A DNA stretch of 64,000 nucleotides from Acidobacteriota bacterium (GTDB lineage Bacteria > Acidobacteriota > Terriglobia > Acidiferrales > UBA7541), in NCBI GenBank assembly GCA_013289955.1, contig JABCYZ010000016.1:1-64000 (forward strand), written 5' to 3'. Positions within the stretch are counted from its first letter, which is position 1, and each line of letters starts with the position of its first letter. Below, one piece after another: positions 18,083-26,378 of this stretch. The position numbers and the translations under genes are program-made. The notes below the pieces were generated by a model, which was given only the letters and a program-made list of their open reading frames with translations, was not told where the DNA came from and searched no databases.

Positions 18083-18188
18083 TATGTGAGTTCCAGCCCG
18101 AGAGCAGGTGAAAGTGTTTCGACGTCAGGCCCATGAATGGCATTCACGCCAGCGCACTCTTTCGCTGCTCCGATTCGAAGTCGCACAC

Positions 18189-20306
18189 TCACCGGTGAAC
18201 CACAACTGACGCCTCGGGAATTCCGCTCTTAAGCAAATTGGCGAATTGGTGGGGGAGCACGGGCCTGCTGAAATAGAATCCTTGCGCTTCATCGCACTGG
18301 CGAGCCCGAAGAAATGCCAACTCCCCCTGGGTTTCCACCCCCTCGGCAACGACCCGCAGCTTGAGACTGCGGCCCATGCTGATCACCGCGGTCACAATGG
18401 TCGAATCGTCAGGGGCGGAAGTGATTTGGCGCACAAACGATTGGTCGATCTTGAGCGCATCGATCGGGAACTTTCTCAGGTAGCTCAGGCTGGAATAGCC
18501 TGTGCCAAAGTCATCGACAGCAATCTGCACGCCTCGGGCTCTCAAAGCTTTAAGCACCGAGGCGGCCGACTCGGCGCGCTTCATCAAAACGCTCTCCGTA
18601 AGTTCCAACTCGAGACATTTCGGATCAAGGCCAGTTTCGCTGAGAGTGGTGAACACACTCTCGAGAAAATTGTCTTCACGGAACTCCATCGAGGAGATGT
18701 TCACCGCAATAGAACCCAGGGGCAGACCCGCGTCCAGCCAGGCGCGGGCTTGCATGCAGGCTTCACGCAGGACCCACTGGCCGATCGGAAGAATCAGGCC
18801 GCAATCCTCCGCGACGGGAATAAAATTCGCCGGCGAGACGGGACCATGGGTTGGATGAGTCCAGCGTATGAGGGCTTCCGCTCCGGTTATCTCTCCCGTG
18901 GCGAGCCTGATCTTGGGCTGGTAATGCAATGAGAACTCGTTCCGTTCAAGGGCGCGCCGCAGGCTCTCCTCGATAGATTGCCGCTGCACGGCGCGGACGT
19001 TCATAACGGGCTTAAAAAATTGATAGCTCTGCCGCCCATTTTCCTTGGCCTGATACATCGCAATGTCCGCATTCTTGATGAGCGTCTCAGCATCCAGCCC
19101 GTCGTCGGGGCAGACACTTACACCGATACTGGCAGTCAGGTGAAGGTCGTGCTGGTCGATGGAATGAGCCTTTGACACAGCCTCCAGGATTCTCAGCGCC
19201 GAGATGGCAGCATCTTCCTGTTGTGCCATTTCGGAAAGCAGGACAACGAACTCGTCTCCTCCTTGCCGGCTCACGGTATCCGAGCCGCGCACGCAACTCA
19301 CCAGGCGCTTTGCGATGGATTGAAGAAGTTTGTCGCCAATGGGATGCCCGAGGGAATCGTTGATGTGCTTGAAGCCATCCAAATCCAAAAAAAGTACCGC
19401 AACTTTCTTGGCGTGTCGCGCAGCCAGAGCAATCGCCTGGTTCACACGATCGTTCAGGAGCATGCGATTGGGCAAGCCGGTCAAAAAGTCGTGCTGGGCC
19501 GAATGGATCATCTGCTCGGCCATGGCCCGAGCGGCGCTGACGTCGCGAAAGACGATGACGGCACCGGTCGCTTTCCCTTCACGGTCATGGATGGGGGCAA
19601 CGGAGTCTTCGATCGGAGTTTCAAATCCATCGCGCCGGATGAGGATACAATTCGATGGCAGGTGCACGGTTCTGTTCTGCCCCAAGGCCGCTTCCATCGG
19701 GTTCGGAGTCGGTTCGTGGGTCGCGGCGTCTTGAATTCGAAACACCTCGGCCATAGGCTGGCCTACCGCTTCTTCCCACGGCCAGCCCGTCATTTTTTCG
19801 GCGACGAGATTCAGGAAGGTGATCTTTCCCTCGATGTCAGTGCAAACCACAGCGTCGCCGATGCAGTTGAGCGTGACCTGGGCCCGTTCCTTTACCACAA
19901 ACAGCGCCTCCTCCAGGCCTTTGCGCTCGATGGCGTAGCGCAGGGCCCTTAGAAGCCCACGCGTCTCGATCTGGCCTTTGATGAGGTAGTCCTGCGCGCC
20001 TTCTTGCAACGCTCGCGTAGCCAGCGTTTCGTCGTCCAAGCCCGTCAGCACCACGAGCGGGACGCGAGGAGCGACTGCACGGGCCCGCCGGACTGCCTCG
20101 AGTCCTTGCGCATCGGGCAGCCCCAGATCGAGCAAGACAATGTCAAAGAGTGCCTGCGCAAGATGCTTCTCGGCCTCGGCCATGCTCTCGGCCTGCGTCA
20201 GTTCGGTTTTGTGCGCGCCTGCCTCATGGAGCATTTCCTTGAGCAGACGAGCGTCTCCGGGATTGTCCTCAACCAGCAGGAGCAACCTGAGTGACTTGCT
20301 GATCAT
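18189..20306 (-). CDS. Response regulator with PAS, GGDEF and EAL domains
   Basis: A 705-residue protein with REC (1-125, phospho-acceptor D60), PAS (about 140-260), GGDEF (about 268-435) and EAL (about 445-690) domains. The cyclase signature GGDEF (349-353) and the phosphodiesterase signature EAL (477-479) are both intact, so it could make and break c-di-GMP, with the balance set by REC phosphorylation and the PAS input. Its start overlaps the stop of the single-domain response regulator upstream (ATGA). The REC part resembles the Rcp1-like regulators of this operon. Confidence 0.92.
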   Translation of the reverse strand: MISKSLRLLLLVEDNPGDARLLKEMLHEAGAHKTELTQAESMAEAEKHLAQALFDIVLLDLGLPDAQGLEAVRRARAVAPRVPLVVLTGLDDETLATRALQEGAQDYLIKGQIETRGLLRALRYAIERKGLEEALFVVKERAQVTLNCIGDAVVCTDIEGKITFLNLVAEKMTGWPWEEAVGQPMAEVFRIQDAATHEPTPNPMEAALGQNRTVHLPSNCILIRRDGFETPIEDSVAPIHDREGKATGAVIVFRDVSAARAMAEQMIHSAQHDFLTGLPNRMLLNDRVNQAIALAARHAKKVAVLFLDLDGFKHINDSLGHPIGDKLLQSIAKRLVSCVRGSDTVSRQGGDEFVVLLSEMAQQEDAAISALRILEAVSKAHSIDQHDLHLTASIGVSVCPDDGLDAETLIKNADIAMYQAKENGRQSYQFFKPVMNVRAVQRQSIEESLRRALERNEFSLHYQPKIRLATGEITGAEALIRWTHPTHGPVSPANFIPVAEDCGLILPIGQWVLREACMQARAWLDAGLPLGSIAVNISSMEFREDNFLESVFTTLSETGLDPKCLELELTESVLMKRAESAASVLKALRARGVQIAVDDFGTGYSSLSYLRKFPIDALKIDQSFVRQITSAPDDSTIVTAVISMGRSLKLRVVAEGVETQGELAFLRARQCDEAQGFYFSRPVLPHQFANLLKSGIPEASVVVHR

Positions 20307-20740
20307 CCGTTTTGCCTCTGCTGTGGCAACTTGACTTTGGTCAGCCAGAAATCGTTGATGCTCTTCACCAGGGCCTCAAAGGCGTCTAACTGCACGGGCT
20401 TGGTGAGATAGCAGTTCGCCTGGAGTTGATAGCTCTTTACGATGTCCACTTCCGCCTCGGATGTGGTGAGGATTACGGTGGGGATCGTTTTCAAATTGGA
20501 ATCTTCCTTGATATGAGCCAGTACTTCGCGGCCATCCATTTTGGGCAGGTTTAGATCCAGCAAGATGAGCTCGGGACGGGGGGCTTGGGCGTGGATGCCC
20601 TCGCGCCTTAGAAAAGCCATGGCCTCGACGCCGTCCGCAGCCACGTGCAAGTGGATGGCTTTGTTGGCATCGCGGAAAGCTTCCTGGGTCAGCCGAACAT
20701 CGCCGGGGCTGTCTTCAACCAAAAGAACTTCTATGGGCAT
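20303..20740 (-). CDS. Single-domain response regulator (Rcp1-like)
   Basis: A 145-residue REC domain: VLLVEDSPGDVRLTQEAF, phospho-site in LILLDLNLPKMDG, and switch/K region TSEAEVDIVKSYQLQANCYLTKPV. The start at 20740 (MPIEVLLVED) has GGAGGAG just upstream; the ATG at 20764 lacks one. Rcp1-like regulators usually pair with phytochrome-type or multi-PAS kinases, and such a kinase is encoded two genes upstream. It has no output domain, so it probably relays phosphate or acts by binding partners. Confidence 0.9.
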   Translation of the reverse strand: MPIEVLLVEDSPGDVRLTQEAFRDANKAIHLHVAADGVEAMAFLRREGIHAQAPRPELILLDLNLPKMDGREVLAHIKEDSNLKTIPTVILTTSEAEVDIVKSYQLQANCYLTKPVQLDAFEALVKSINDFWLTKVKLPQQRQNG

Positions 20741-20933
20741 ACCATCTCCTCCGATGATCTTCACGATTTTCTCTCGCTTTCAGCCGAGGCCAAACGTAAC
20801 GCCGAACCTTCTCGAGGCCAGGCCTCGGCCTGTCTGCCGCCCCAAGCAAGACGGGAGTGTTGAACTTTCCGGGGCGCAGACCCGCGTCCGAGGGTTGCGT
20901 CGTTCGGCAGAAGTATCTTGGTGGAGGTCCAGT

Positions 20934-21395
20934 TCATTCGACTAACCTCTTCTGGGACAGCTTGGCATTTGACAGCCAGAGGTCACTGACGCTCTTGATG
21001 AGAATCTCGAAAGCGTCCAGTTGCACCGGCTTGCAGAGATAGCAATTCGCCTGGAGCAGATAGCCTTTGGCAATATCCGCTTCGGCTTCCGAGGTGGTCA
21101 GGATGATGGTAGGGATAGTTTTGAGGCCGGCGTCTTCCTTGATCGAAGCCAGCACCTGGCGGCCATCCATTTTGGGAAGGTTCAAATCCAGGAGGATAAG
21201 ATCCGGGCGCAGGGCAGTGCCCTGGACAGCTTGCTGCCGGAGATAGGCCATGGCCTCGACGCCGTCCGAAGCAACGTGCAACTGGACGGAGGGATTGGCT
21301 TGATGGAAGGCTTCCTGCGTCAGCCGGACATCGCCGGGATCGTCTTCCACCAAGAGAACCTGTGGATGGCCGTCTCTTACTTCGATACCGTTCAT
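20934..21395 (-). CDS. Single-domain response regulator (Rcp1-like), paired with the multi-PAS kinase
   Basis: A 153-residue REC domain closely similar to its neighbour at 20303-20740, with the same VEDDPGDVRLTQEAF, LDLNLPKMDG and CKPVQLDAFE segments, so the two look like a duplicated pair. The ATG overlaps the kinase stop (TCATGA), so kinase and regulator are translationally coupled and this is the probable direct phosphate acceptor. About 193 bases separate it from the second regulator. Confidence 0.9.
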   Translation of the reverse strand: MNGIEVRDGHPQVLLVEDDPGDVRLTQEAFHQANPSVQLHVASDGVEAMAYLRQQAVQGTALRPDLILLDLNLPKMDGRQVLASIKEDAGLKTIPTIILTTSEAEADIAKGYLLQANCYLCKPVQLDAFEILIKSVSDLWLSNAKLSQKRLVE

Positions 21396-24300
21396 GAATT
21401 TTTCTCACTCTCCGCCAGGGCAAAGCGAAACGTAGATCCCTCCCCCGGCTGTGACTCGACCGAGATGCTACCGCCATGCCGCTCGACAATTTTCTTGCAG
21501 ATGGCTAGTCCTATGCCGGTCCCGGCAAACTCTTCACGCTTGTGCAGCCGCTGGAACATGCCAAAGATTTTTTCGAAGTATTGAGGATCAATTCCGAGTC
21601 CGTTATCTTTCACCGAAAATGTCCATTTCTTTGCGCCGTTCTTGTGGGCAGTGATGTGAACCCGGGGAACGCCTGAGCTTTGATACTTAATGGCATTGCC
21701 GACAAGGTTTTGAAATAGCTGGACCAGTTGCATGTCGTCCGCGATGACAGGAGGCAGAGAGTCATGGGTCACCAGCGCGCCTTTTTCCTCAATGGCGCTT
21801 CGCAAGTTTATGAGCGCCTGTTGCAGCGCATCTTCACTGGAGACTTCAACCATGTCCCTTCCTTTTGTGCCAACGCGCGAGTAAGCCAGCAGGTCCTGAA
21901 TCAACCGCTGCATGCGGCTGGCTCCGTCCACGGCGAAAGCAATAAATTCATCGGCATCGGAGTCCAGCTTTCCCTTGTAGCGCCTGGACAAGAGCTGCGT
22001 GTAGCTGGCCACCATCCGCAGCGGCTCCTGCAAATCGTGAGATGCGATGTAGGCGAACTGCCCAAGTTCCTCATTCGAGCGGTTTAATTCCTCGACCTTG
22101 TTCAGAAGATTCGCTTCGGCCTGCCTGCGCGCGGTTATGTCGCGGACAGCCGCAGTTACCAGAGTTCCCTCGGCGCTCTCCAGCGGGCTGAGCATGATCT
22201 CGATCGGAAACTCGCTTCCGTTCTTCCTCTTCCCATTGAGCTCAATTCCCGTGCCGATCTGCTGGGCCAGCGCATCTTCGACGGAGCGAAGCGCGTCGGA
22301 TACTAACCGTTCCGCGAAACCCTCCGGAATGATGTTCTTTACCTTCTGGCCGACGAGTTCATCCCGGCTGTATCCAAACTGTTTTTCCGCTTGCACATTC
22401 AACAACACGATCTCCCCGCCTTGATTCACGACCACCATGGCATCCGGTGCCGCCTCTAGAAGACCGCGATACCGGCCTTCCATCTGCGCCAAATGCTTTT
22501 CGGCAGTCTTGCGCACGCTGATGTCGCGGATCGCCGCCGTCACCAGCGTTCCCTCGGCGCTTTCCAGTGGGCTCAACATGATCTCGATCGGAAATGCACT
22601 TCGATTTTTCCGCCGTGCAATCAGCTCGATTCCCGTCCCGATCTGCTGTGCCAGCGCCTCCGCTGCGCTTCTTGTTCCGTCTGCTATCAGCCGTTCGGCA
22701 AAGCCTTCCGGAATGATGTTCTTCACTTTCTGCCCGACGAGCTCATCGCGTTGGTAGCCGAACTGCTTCTCGGCTTGCACGTTCAGCAGCACGATCTCTC
22801 CGGCCGGGTTCACTACAACCATGGCATCCGGCGCCGCCTCCAAGAGCCCGCGGTATCTGCTTTCCATTTGCGCCAGATGCTTTTCGGCAGCTCGGCGCAC
22901 GCTGATATCGCGGATCGCCGCCGTCACCAGCGTTCCTTCCGTACTCTCGAGAGGGCTCAGCATGATCTCGATCGGAAACTCGGTTCCATTCTTGCGCTGG
23001 GCAACAAGCTCGATCCCCGTTCCGATCTGCTGCGCCAGCGCTTCCGCCGCACTTCGCGTGCCGTCCGCTATGAGCCGCTCGGCAAATCCCTTCGGAATAA
23101 TGTTCTTCACCTTTTGCCCGATCAGTTCATCGCGGCTGTATCCGAATTGCTTCTCCGCCTGCACATTCAAAAGAACGATCTCCCCACCCTGGTTCACCAC
23201 TACCATGGCATCGGGCGCCGCCTCGAGCAGTCCGCGGTACCTGCCCTCCATTTGCGCCAGATGCTTTTCGGCCGCCTTGCGTACGCTGATGTCGCGAATT
23301 GCCGCCGTCACGAGTGTCCCCTCGGTACTTTCCAGCGGGCTCAGCATGATCTCGATCGGAAACTCGGTTCTATTCTTGCGCTGGGCAACAAGCTCGATCC
23401 CGGTTCCGATCTGCTGCGCCAGCGCTTCGGCCGCGCTTCGCGTACCGTCCGCGATCAGCCGTTCCGCGAAACCCTCCGGAATGATGTTCTTCACTTTCTG
23501 CCCGATCAGTTCATCGCGGCTGTATCCGAATTGCTTCTCCGCCTGCACATTCAAAAGAACGATCTCACCGTCCTGGTTCACCACCACCATAGCGTCCGGC
23601 GCCGCTTCGAGCAGTCCGCGGTACCTGCCCTCCATCTGTGCCAGATGCTTCTCGGCTGCCTTGCGTACGCTGATGTCGCGGATCGCCGCCGTCACCAGCG
23701 TTCCTTCCATACTTTCCAGCGGGCTCAGCATGATCTCGATCGGAAACTCGGTCCTATTCTTGCGCTGGGCAACAAGCTCGATCCCCGTTCCGATCTGTTG
23801 CGCCAGCGCCTCTGCCGCACTTCGCGTGCCGTCCGCTATGAGCCGCTCGGCAAATCCCTTCGGAATAATGTTCTTCACCTTTTGCCCGATCAGTTCATCG
23901 CGGCTGTATCCGAATTGCTTCTCCGCCTGCACATTCAAAAGAACGATCTCACCGTCCTGGTTCACCACCACCATAGCGTCCGGCGCCGCTTCGAGCAGTC
24001 CGCGGTACCTGCCCTCCATCTGTGCCAGATGCTTCTCGGCCGCCTTGCGTACGCTGATGTCGCGGATCGCCGCCGTCACCAGCGTTCCTTCCGTACTTTC
24101 CAGCGGGCTCAGCATGATCTCGATGGGAAACTCGGTTCTATTTTTGCGCCGTGCGATGAGCTCGATTCCTGTTCCGATTTGCTGCGCCAGCGCCTCCGCC
24201 GCGCTTCGCGTACCGTCCGCGATCAGCCGTTCGGCAAAGCCTTCCGGAATGATGTTCTTCACTTTCTGTCCGACGAGCTCATCGCGGCTGTATCCAAACT

Positions 24301-26200
24301 GTTTTTCTGCTTGCACGTTCAGAAGCACAATCTCCCCACCCTGGTTCACCACCACCATGGCATCCGGAGCCGCTTCGAGCAGTCCGCGGTACCTGCCCTC
24401 CATCTGTGCCAGATGCTTTTCGGCGGCCTTGCGCACGCTGATGTCGCGGATCGCCGCCGTCACCAGCGTTCCTTCCATACTTTCGAGCGGGCTCAGCATG
24501 ATCTCGATCGGAAACTCGGTTCTATTCTTGCGCTGGGCAACAAGCTCGATCCCGGTTCCGATCTGCTGCGCGAGCGCCTCTGCCGCGCTTCGCGTGCCGT
24601 CCGCTATGAGCCGTTCGGCAAATCCCTTCGGAATAATGTTTTTCACCTTTTGCCCGATCAGTTCATCGCGGCTGTATCCGAATTGCTTCTCCGCCTGCAC
24701 ATTCAAGAGAACGATCTCCCCGCCCTGGTTCACCACTACCATGGCATCGGGCGCCGCTTCGAGCAGTCCGCGGTACCTGCCCTCCATTTGCGCCAGATGC
24801 TTCTCGGCAGCCTTGCGCACGCTGATGTCGCGAATTGCCGCTGTCACGAGCGTGCCTTCGGCGCTGTCGAGAGGACTCAGCATGATCTCGATGGGAAACT
24901 CGGTTCCATCCCTTCGCCGTGCAATGAGCTCGATCCCCGTTCCGATCTGCTGGGCCAGCGCTTCGGCCGCGCTTCGCGTACCGTCCGCGATCAGCCGTTC
25001 CGCGAAACCCTCCGGAATGATGTTCTTCACTTTCTGCCCGACAAGTTCATCGCGGCTGTATCCAAACTGCTTTTCCGCCTGCACATTCAAAAGAACGATC
25101 TCACCGTCCTGGTTCACCACCACCATGGCGTCCGGCGCCGCTTCGAGCAGTCCGCGGTACTTGGCATCCGACTCTGCGCCCTGGCTGAGATCGCGGCTGA
25201 CGACGGAAAATCCGCGCAGATCTCCGGCGAGGTCACGCGACGCCGTGTAGGTGGTTCGCACGAGAAAGCGCCCGCCGTTTTTCCGCATGCGCATCCCTTG
25301 TTCTTCATACGAGCCGCCTGCCGCTGCCATCCGAAGGATTTCTGCCGGCCTGCCTCGTTGGACATCTTCTGGAGAAAAAAAACGGGAAAAGTTCTGACCG
25401 GCGACCTCTTCGAACTTGCAACCAGTCATTCGTTCAGCACCGGGATTCCAACTTCGAATTTCGCCTTCGGGACCCAGCATCAATATGGCGTAGTCCTGGA
25501 CCCCCTGAATGAGCCTCCTGTACTTCTCTTCGCTGTTGCGGAGCGCTACCTCGGCGAGCCCGCGGGAGAGGCTGTCGCGGTGGGCGCTCCAGCCCGCTGA
25601 GGCTGCGATCAGCACGCCGAGGAAGGTTCCAAGGATGAGTACAGTCTTGGTCTGGCCCAGGCGCCGCTTGGCATCCGCGTCGCGCAGAACCAACAATCGG
25701 TGCTCTTCCGCTTGCATCTCGCGGATCACCTCCCGATAGGCGTCCATGATCTGCTGCCCGCCTCCGCTCAGAGTGGCGGCGACTGCCGGTTCTAATCCTT
25801 CCGCCCGTCGCACAGCGATAATTCTCTCGGCGAGCTGAATTTTCTGTGCAGCCAGATTTTCAAGAATGGGAATCTGACGCTGCTGGGCCGGATTATCCAG
25901 GGTCAAATTGCGAACGAGTGTCACTTGCGCCTGGGAATGCACGACGCTGGCACGGTAGGTTTCGAGATAGGATTCCCTGCCAGTCAAGATGAATCCGCGA
26001 GCGCTCGATTCGAGATTCTGCATGGTTGAAAGCAGATCGGCGATATTCTCGAGAACCTCATGGGTGTGCCGCACCCACAGGTCGCTTTCATCAGCCACCG
26101 CCGCGGTACGTAAAGCGATTGCACCCACAACGAGCAGCACCAAAACGGCGGAGCCGAACGCTAGCTGCAGCTTGCCCCTCATGGCGGACTTCGTCTTCAT
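21392..26200 (-). CDS. Hybrid-input sensor histidine kinase: CHASE3, one divergent PAS and eight near-identical PAS domains
   Basis: A 1602-residue membrane sensor kinase. From the N-terminus: membrane segment (about 12-30), periplasmic CHASE3 (about 35-170), second membrane segment (about 183-203), a divergent PAS (about 220-335), then eight tandem PAS units of exactly 128 residues (348-1371). It ends in a HisKA domain with ASHDLQEPLR (phospho-His H1388) and a HATPase domain (NLVGNAIKYQSS, DNGLGID, GTGIGLAI). The C-terminal part is of the phytochrome-like type that pairs with Rcp1-like regulators. The start at 26200 puts MKTKSAMRGK before the membrane segment and follows AGGTG; the open frame extends 43 codons further but that part is not protein-like. 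What the PAS units sense is unknown. Confidence 0.93.
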   Translation of the reverse strand: MKTKSAMRGKLQLAFGSAVLVLLVVGAIALRTAAVADESDLWVRHTHEVLENIADLLSTMQNLESSARGFILTGRESYLETYRASVVHSQAQVTLVRNLTLDNPAQQRQIPILENLAAQKIQLAERIIAVRRAEGLEPAVAATLSGGGQQIMDAYREVIREMQAEEHRLLVLRDADAKRRLGQTKTVLILGTFLGVLIAASAGWSAHRDSLSRGLAEVALRNSEEKYRRLIQGVQDYAILMLGPEGEIRSWNPGAERMTGCKFEEVAGQNFSRFFSPEDVQRGRPAEILRMAAAGGSYEEQGMRMRKNGGRFLVRTTYTASRDLAGDLRGFSVVSRDLSQGAESDAKYRGLLEAAPDAMVVVNQDGEIVLLNVQAEKQFGYSRDELVGQKVKNIIPEGFAERLIADGTRSAAEALAQQIGTGIELIARRRDGTEFPIEIMLSPLDSAEGTLVTAAIRDISVRKAAEKHLAQMEGRYRGLLEAAPDAMVVVNQGGEIVLLNVQAEKQFGYSRDELIGQKVKNIIPKGFAERLIADGTRSAAEALAQQIGTGIELVAQRKNRTEFPIEIMLSPLESMEGTLVTAAIRDISVRKAAEKHLAQMEGRYRGLLEAAPDAMVVVNQGGEIVLLNVQAEKQFGYSRDELVGQKVKNIIPEGFAERLIADGTRSAAEALAQQIGTGIELIARRKNRTEFPIEIMLSPLESTEGTLVTAAIRDISVRKAAEKHLAQMEGRYRGLLEAAPDAMVVVNQDGEIVLLNVQAEKQFGYSRDELIGQKVKNIIPKGFAERLIADGTRSAAEALAQQIGTGIELVAQRKNRTEFPIEIMLSPLESMEGTLVTAAIRDISVRKAAEKHLAQMEGRYRGLLEAAPDAMVVVNQDGEIVLLNVQAEKQFGYSRDELIGQKVKNIIPEGFAERLIADGTRSAAEALAQQIGTGIELVAQRKNRTEFPIEIMLSPLESTEGTLVTAAIRDISVRKAAEKHLAQMEGRYRGLLEAAPDAMVVVNQGGEIVLLNVQAEKQFGYSRDELIGQKVKNIIPKGFAERLIADGTRSAAEALAQQIGTGIELVAQRKNGTEFPIEIMLSPLESTEGTLVTAAIRDISVRRAAEKHLAQMESRYRGLLEAAPDAMVVVNPAGEIVLLNVQAEKQFGYQRDELVGQKVKNIIPEGFAERLIADGTRSAAEALAQQIGTGIELIARRKNRSAFPIEIMLSPLESAEGTLVTAAIRDISVRKTAEKHLAQMEGRYRGLLEAAPDAMVVVNQGGEIVLLNVQAEKQFGYSRDELVGQKVKNIIPEGFAERLVSDALRSVEDALAQQIGTGIELNGKRKNGSEFPIEIMLSPLESAEGTLVTAAVRDITARRQAEANLLNKVEELNRSNEELGQFAYIASHDLQEPLRMVASYTQLLSRRYKGKLDSDADEFIAFAVDGASRMQRLIQDLLAYSRVGTKGRDMVEVSSEDALQQALINLRSAIEEKGALVTHDSLPPVIADDMQLVQLFQNLVGNAIKYQSSGVPRVHITAHKNGAKKWTFSVKDNGLGIDPQYFEKIFGMFQRLHKREEFAGTGIGLAICKKIVERHGGSISVESQPGEGSTFRFALAESEKNS
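22088..25159 (-). repeat. Tandem array of eight 384-bp units encoding PAS domains
   Basis: Units start at 25159 (first, starting YRGLLEAAPD) and recur to 22471 (eighth). The distance is exactly 7 x 384 bases, so there is no indel in any unit. Protein identity is near total in units 2-6; units 1, 7 and 8 carry more changes (for example NPAG and YQRDEL in unit 7, LVSDALRSVEDA in unit 8). Variant residues are shared between non-adjacent units (IIPKG in 2, 4 and 6; SMEG in 2 and 4), which points to recent duplication or recombination. Assembly errors can occur in such arrays, so the copy number should be treated with care. Confidence 0.95.
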
Positions 26201-26378
26201 CGCACACCTGGCTTGAAAGGGTGGTTCTATTCCGGTCACGGTCCCGAGGGCTGAAAGAGGGCAGCCTGTTGCCGCGTGCCGTTTTATTCGAAGGGAATCT
26301 AAGTTTATACCGGCCCTGCGCCCGGTCAAAAAAAGCTTTGCCTCGAGGTGTCCAACGGACTACGTTCTCATCCGCCCC

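Noticed and set aside
22088..25159. Regular repeats as a possible CRISPR array
   Set aside because: Units are 384 bp, contiguous without spacers, and encode PAS domains.
22493..25600. Very long plus-strand open frames (about 1035 and 809 codons) antisense to the sensor kinase
   Set aside because: They mirror the tandem PAS repeat: a period divisible by 3 without antisense stops stays open through every copy. No ribosome site or known domain is seen.
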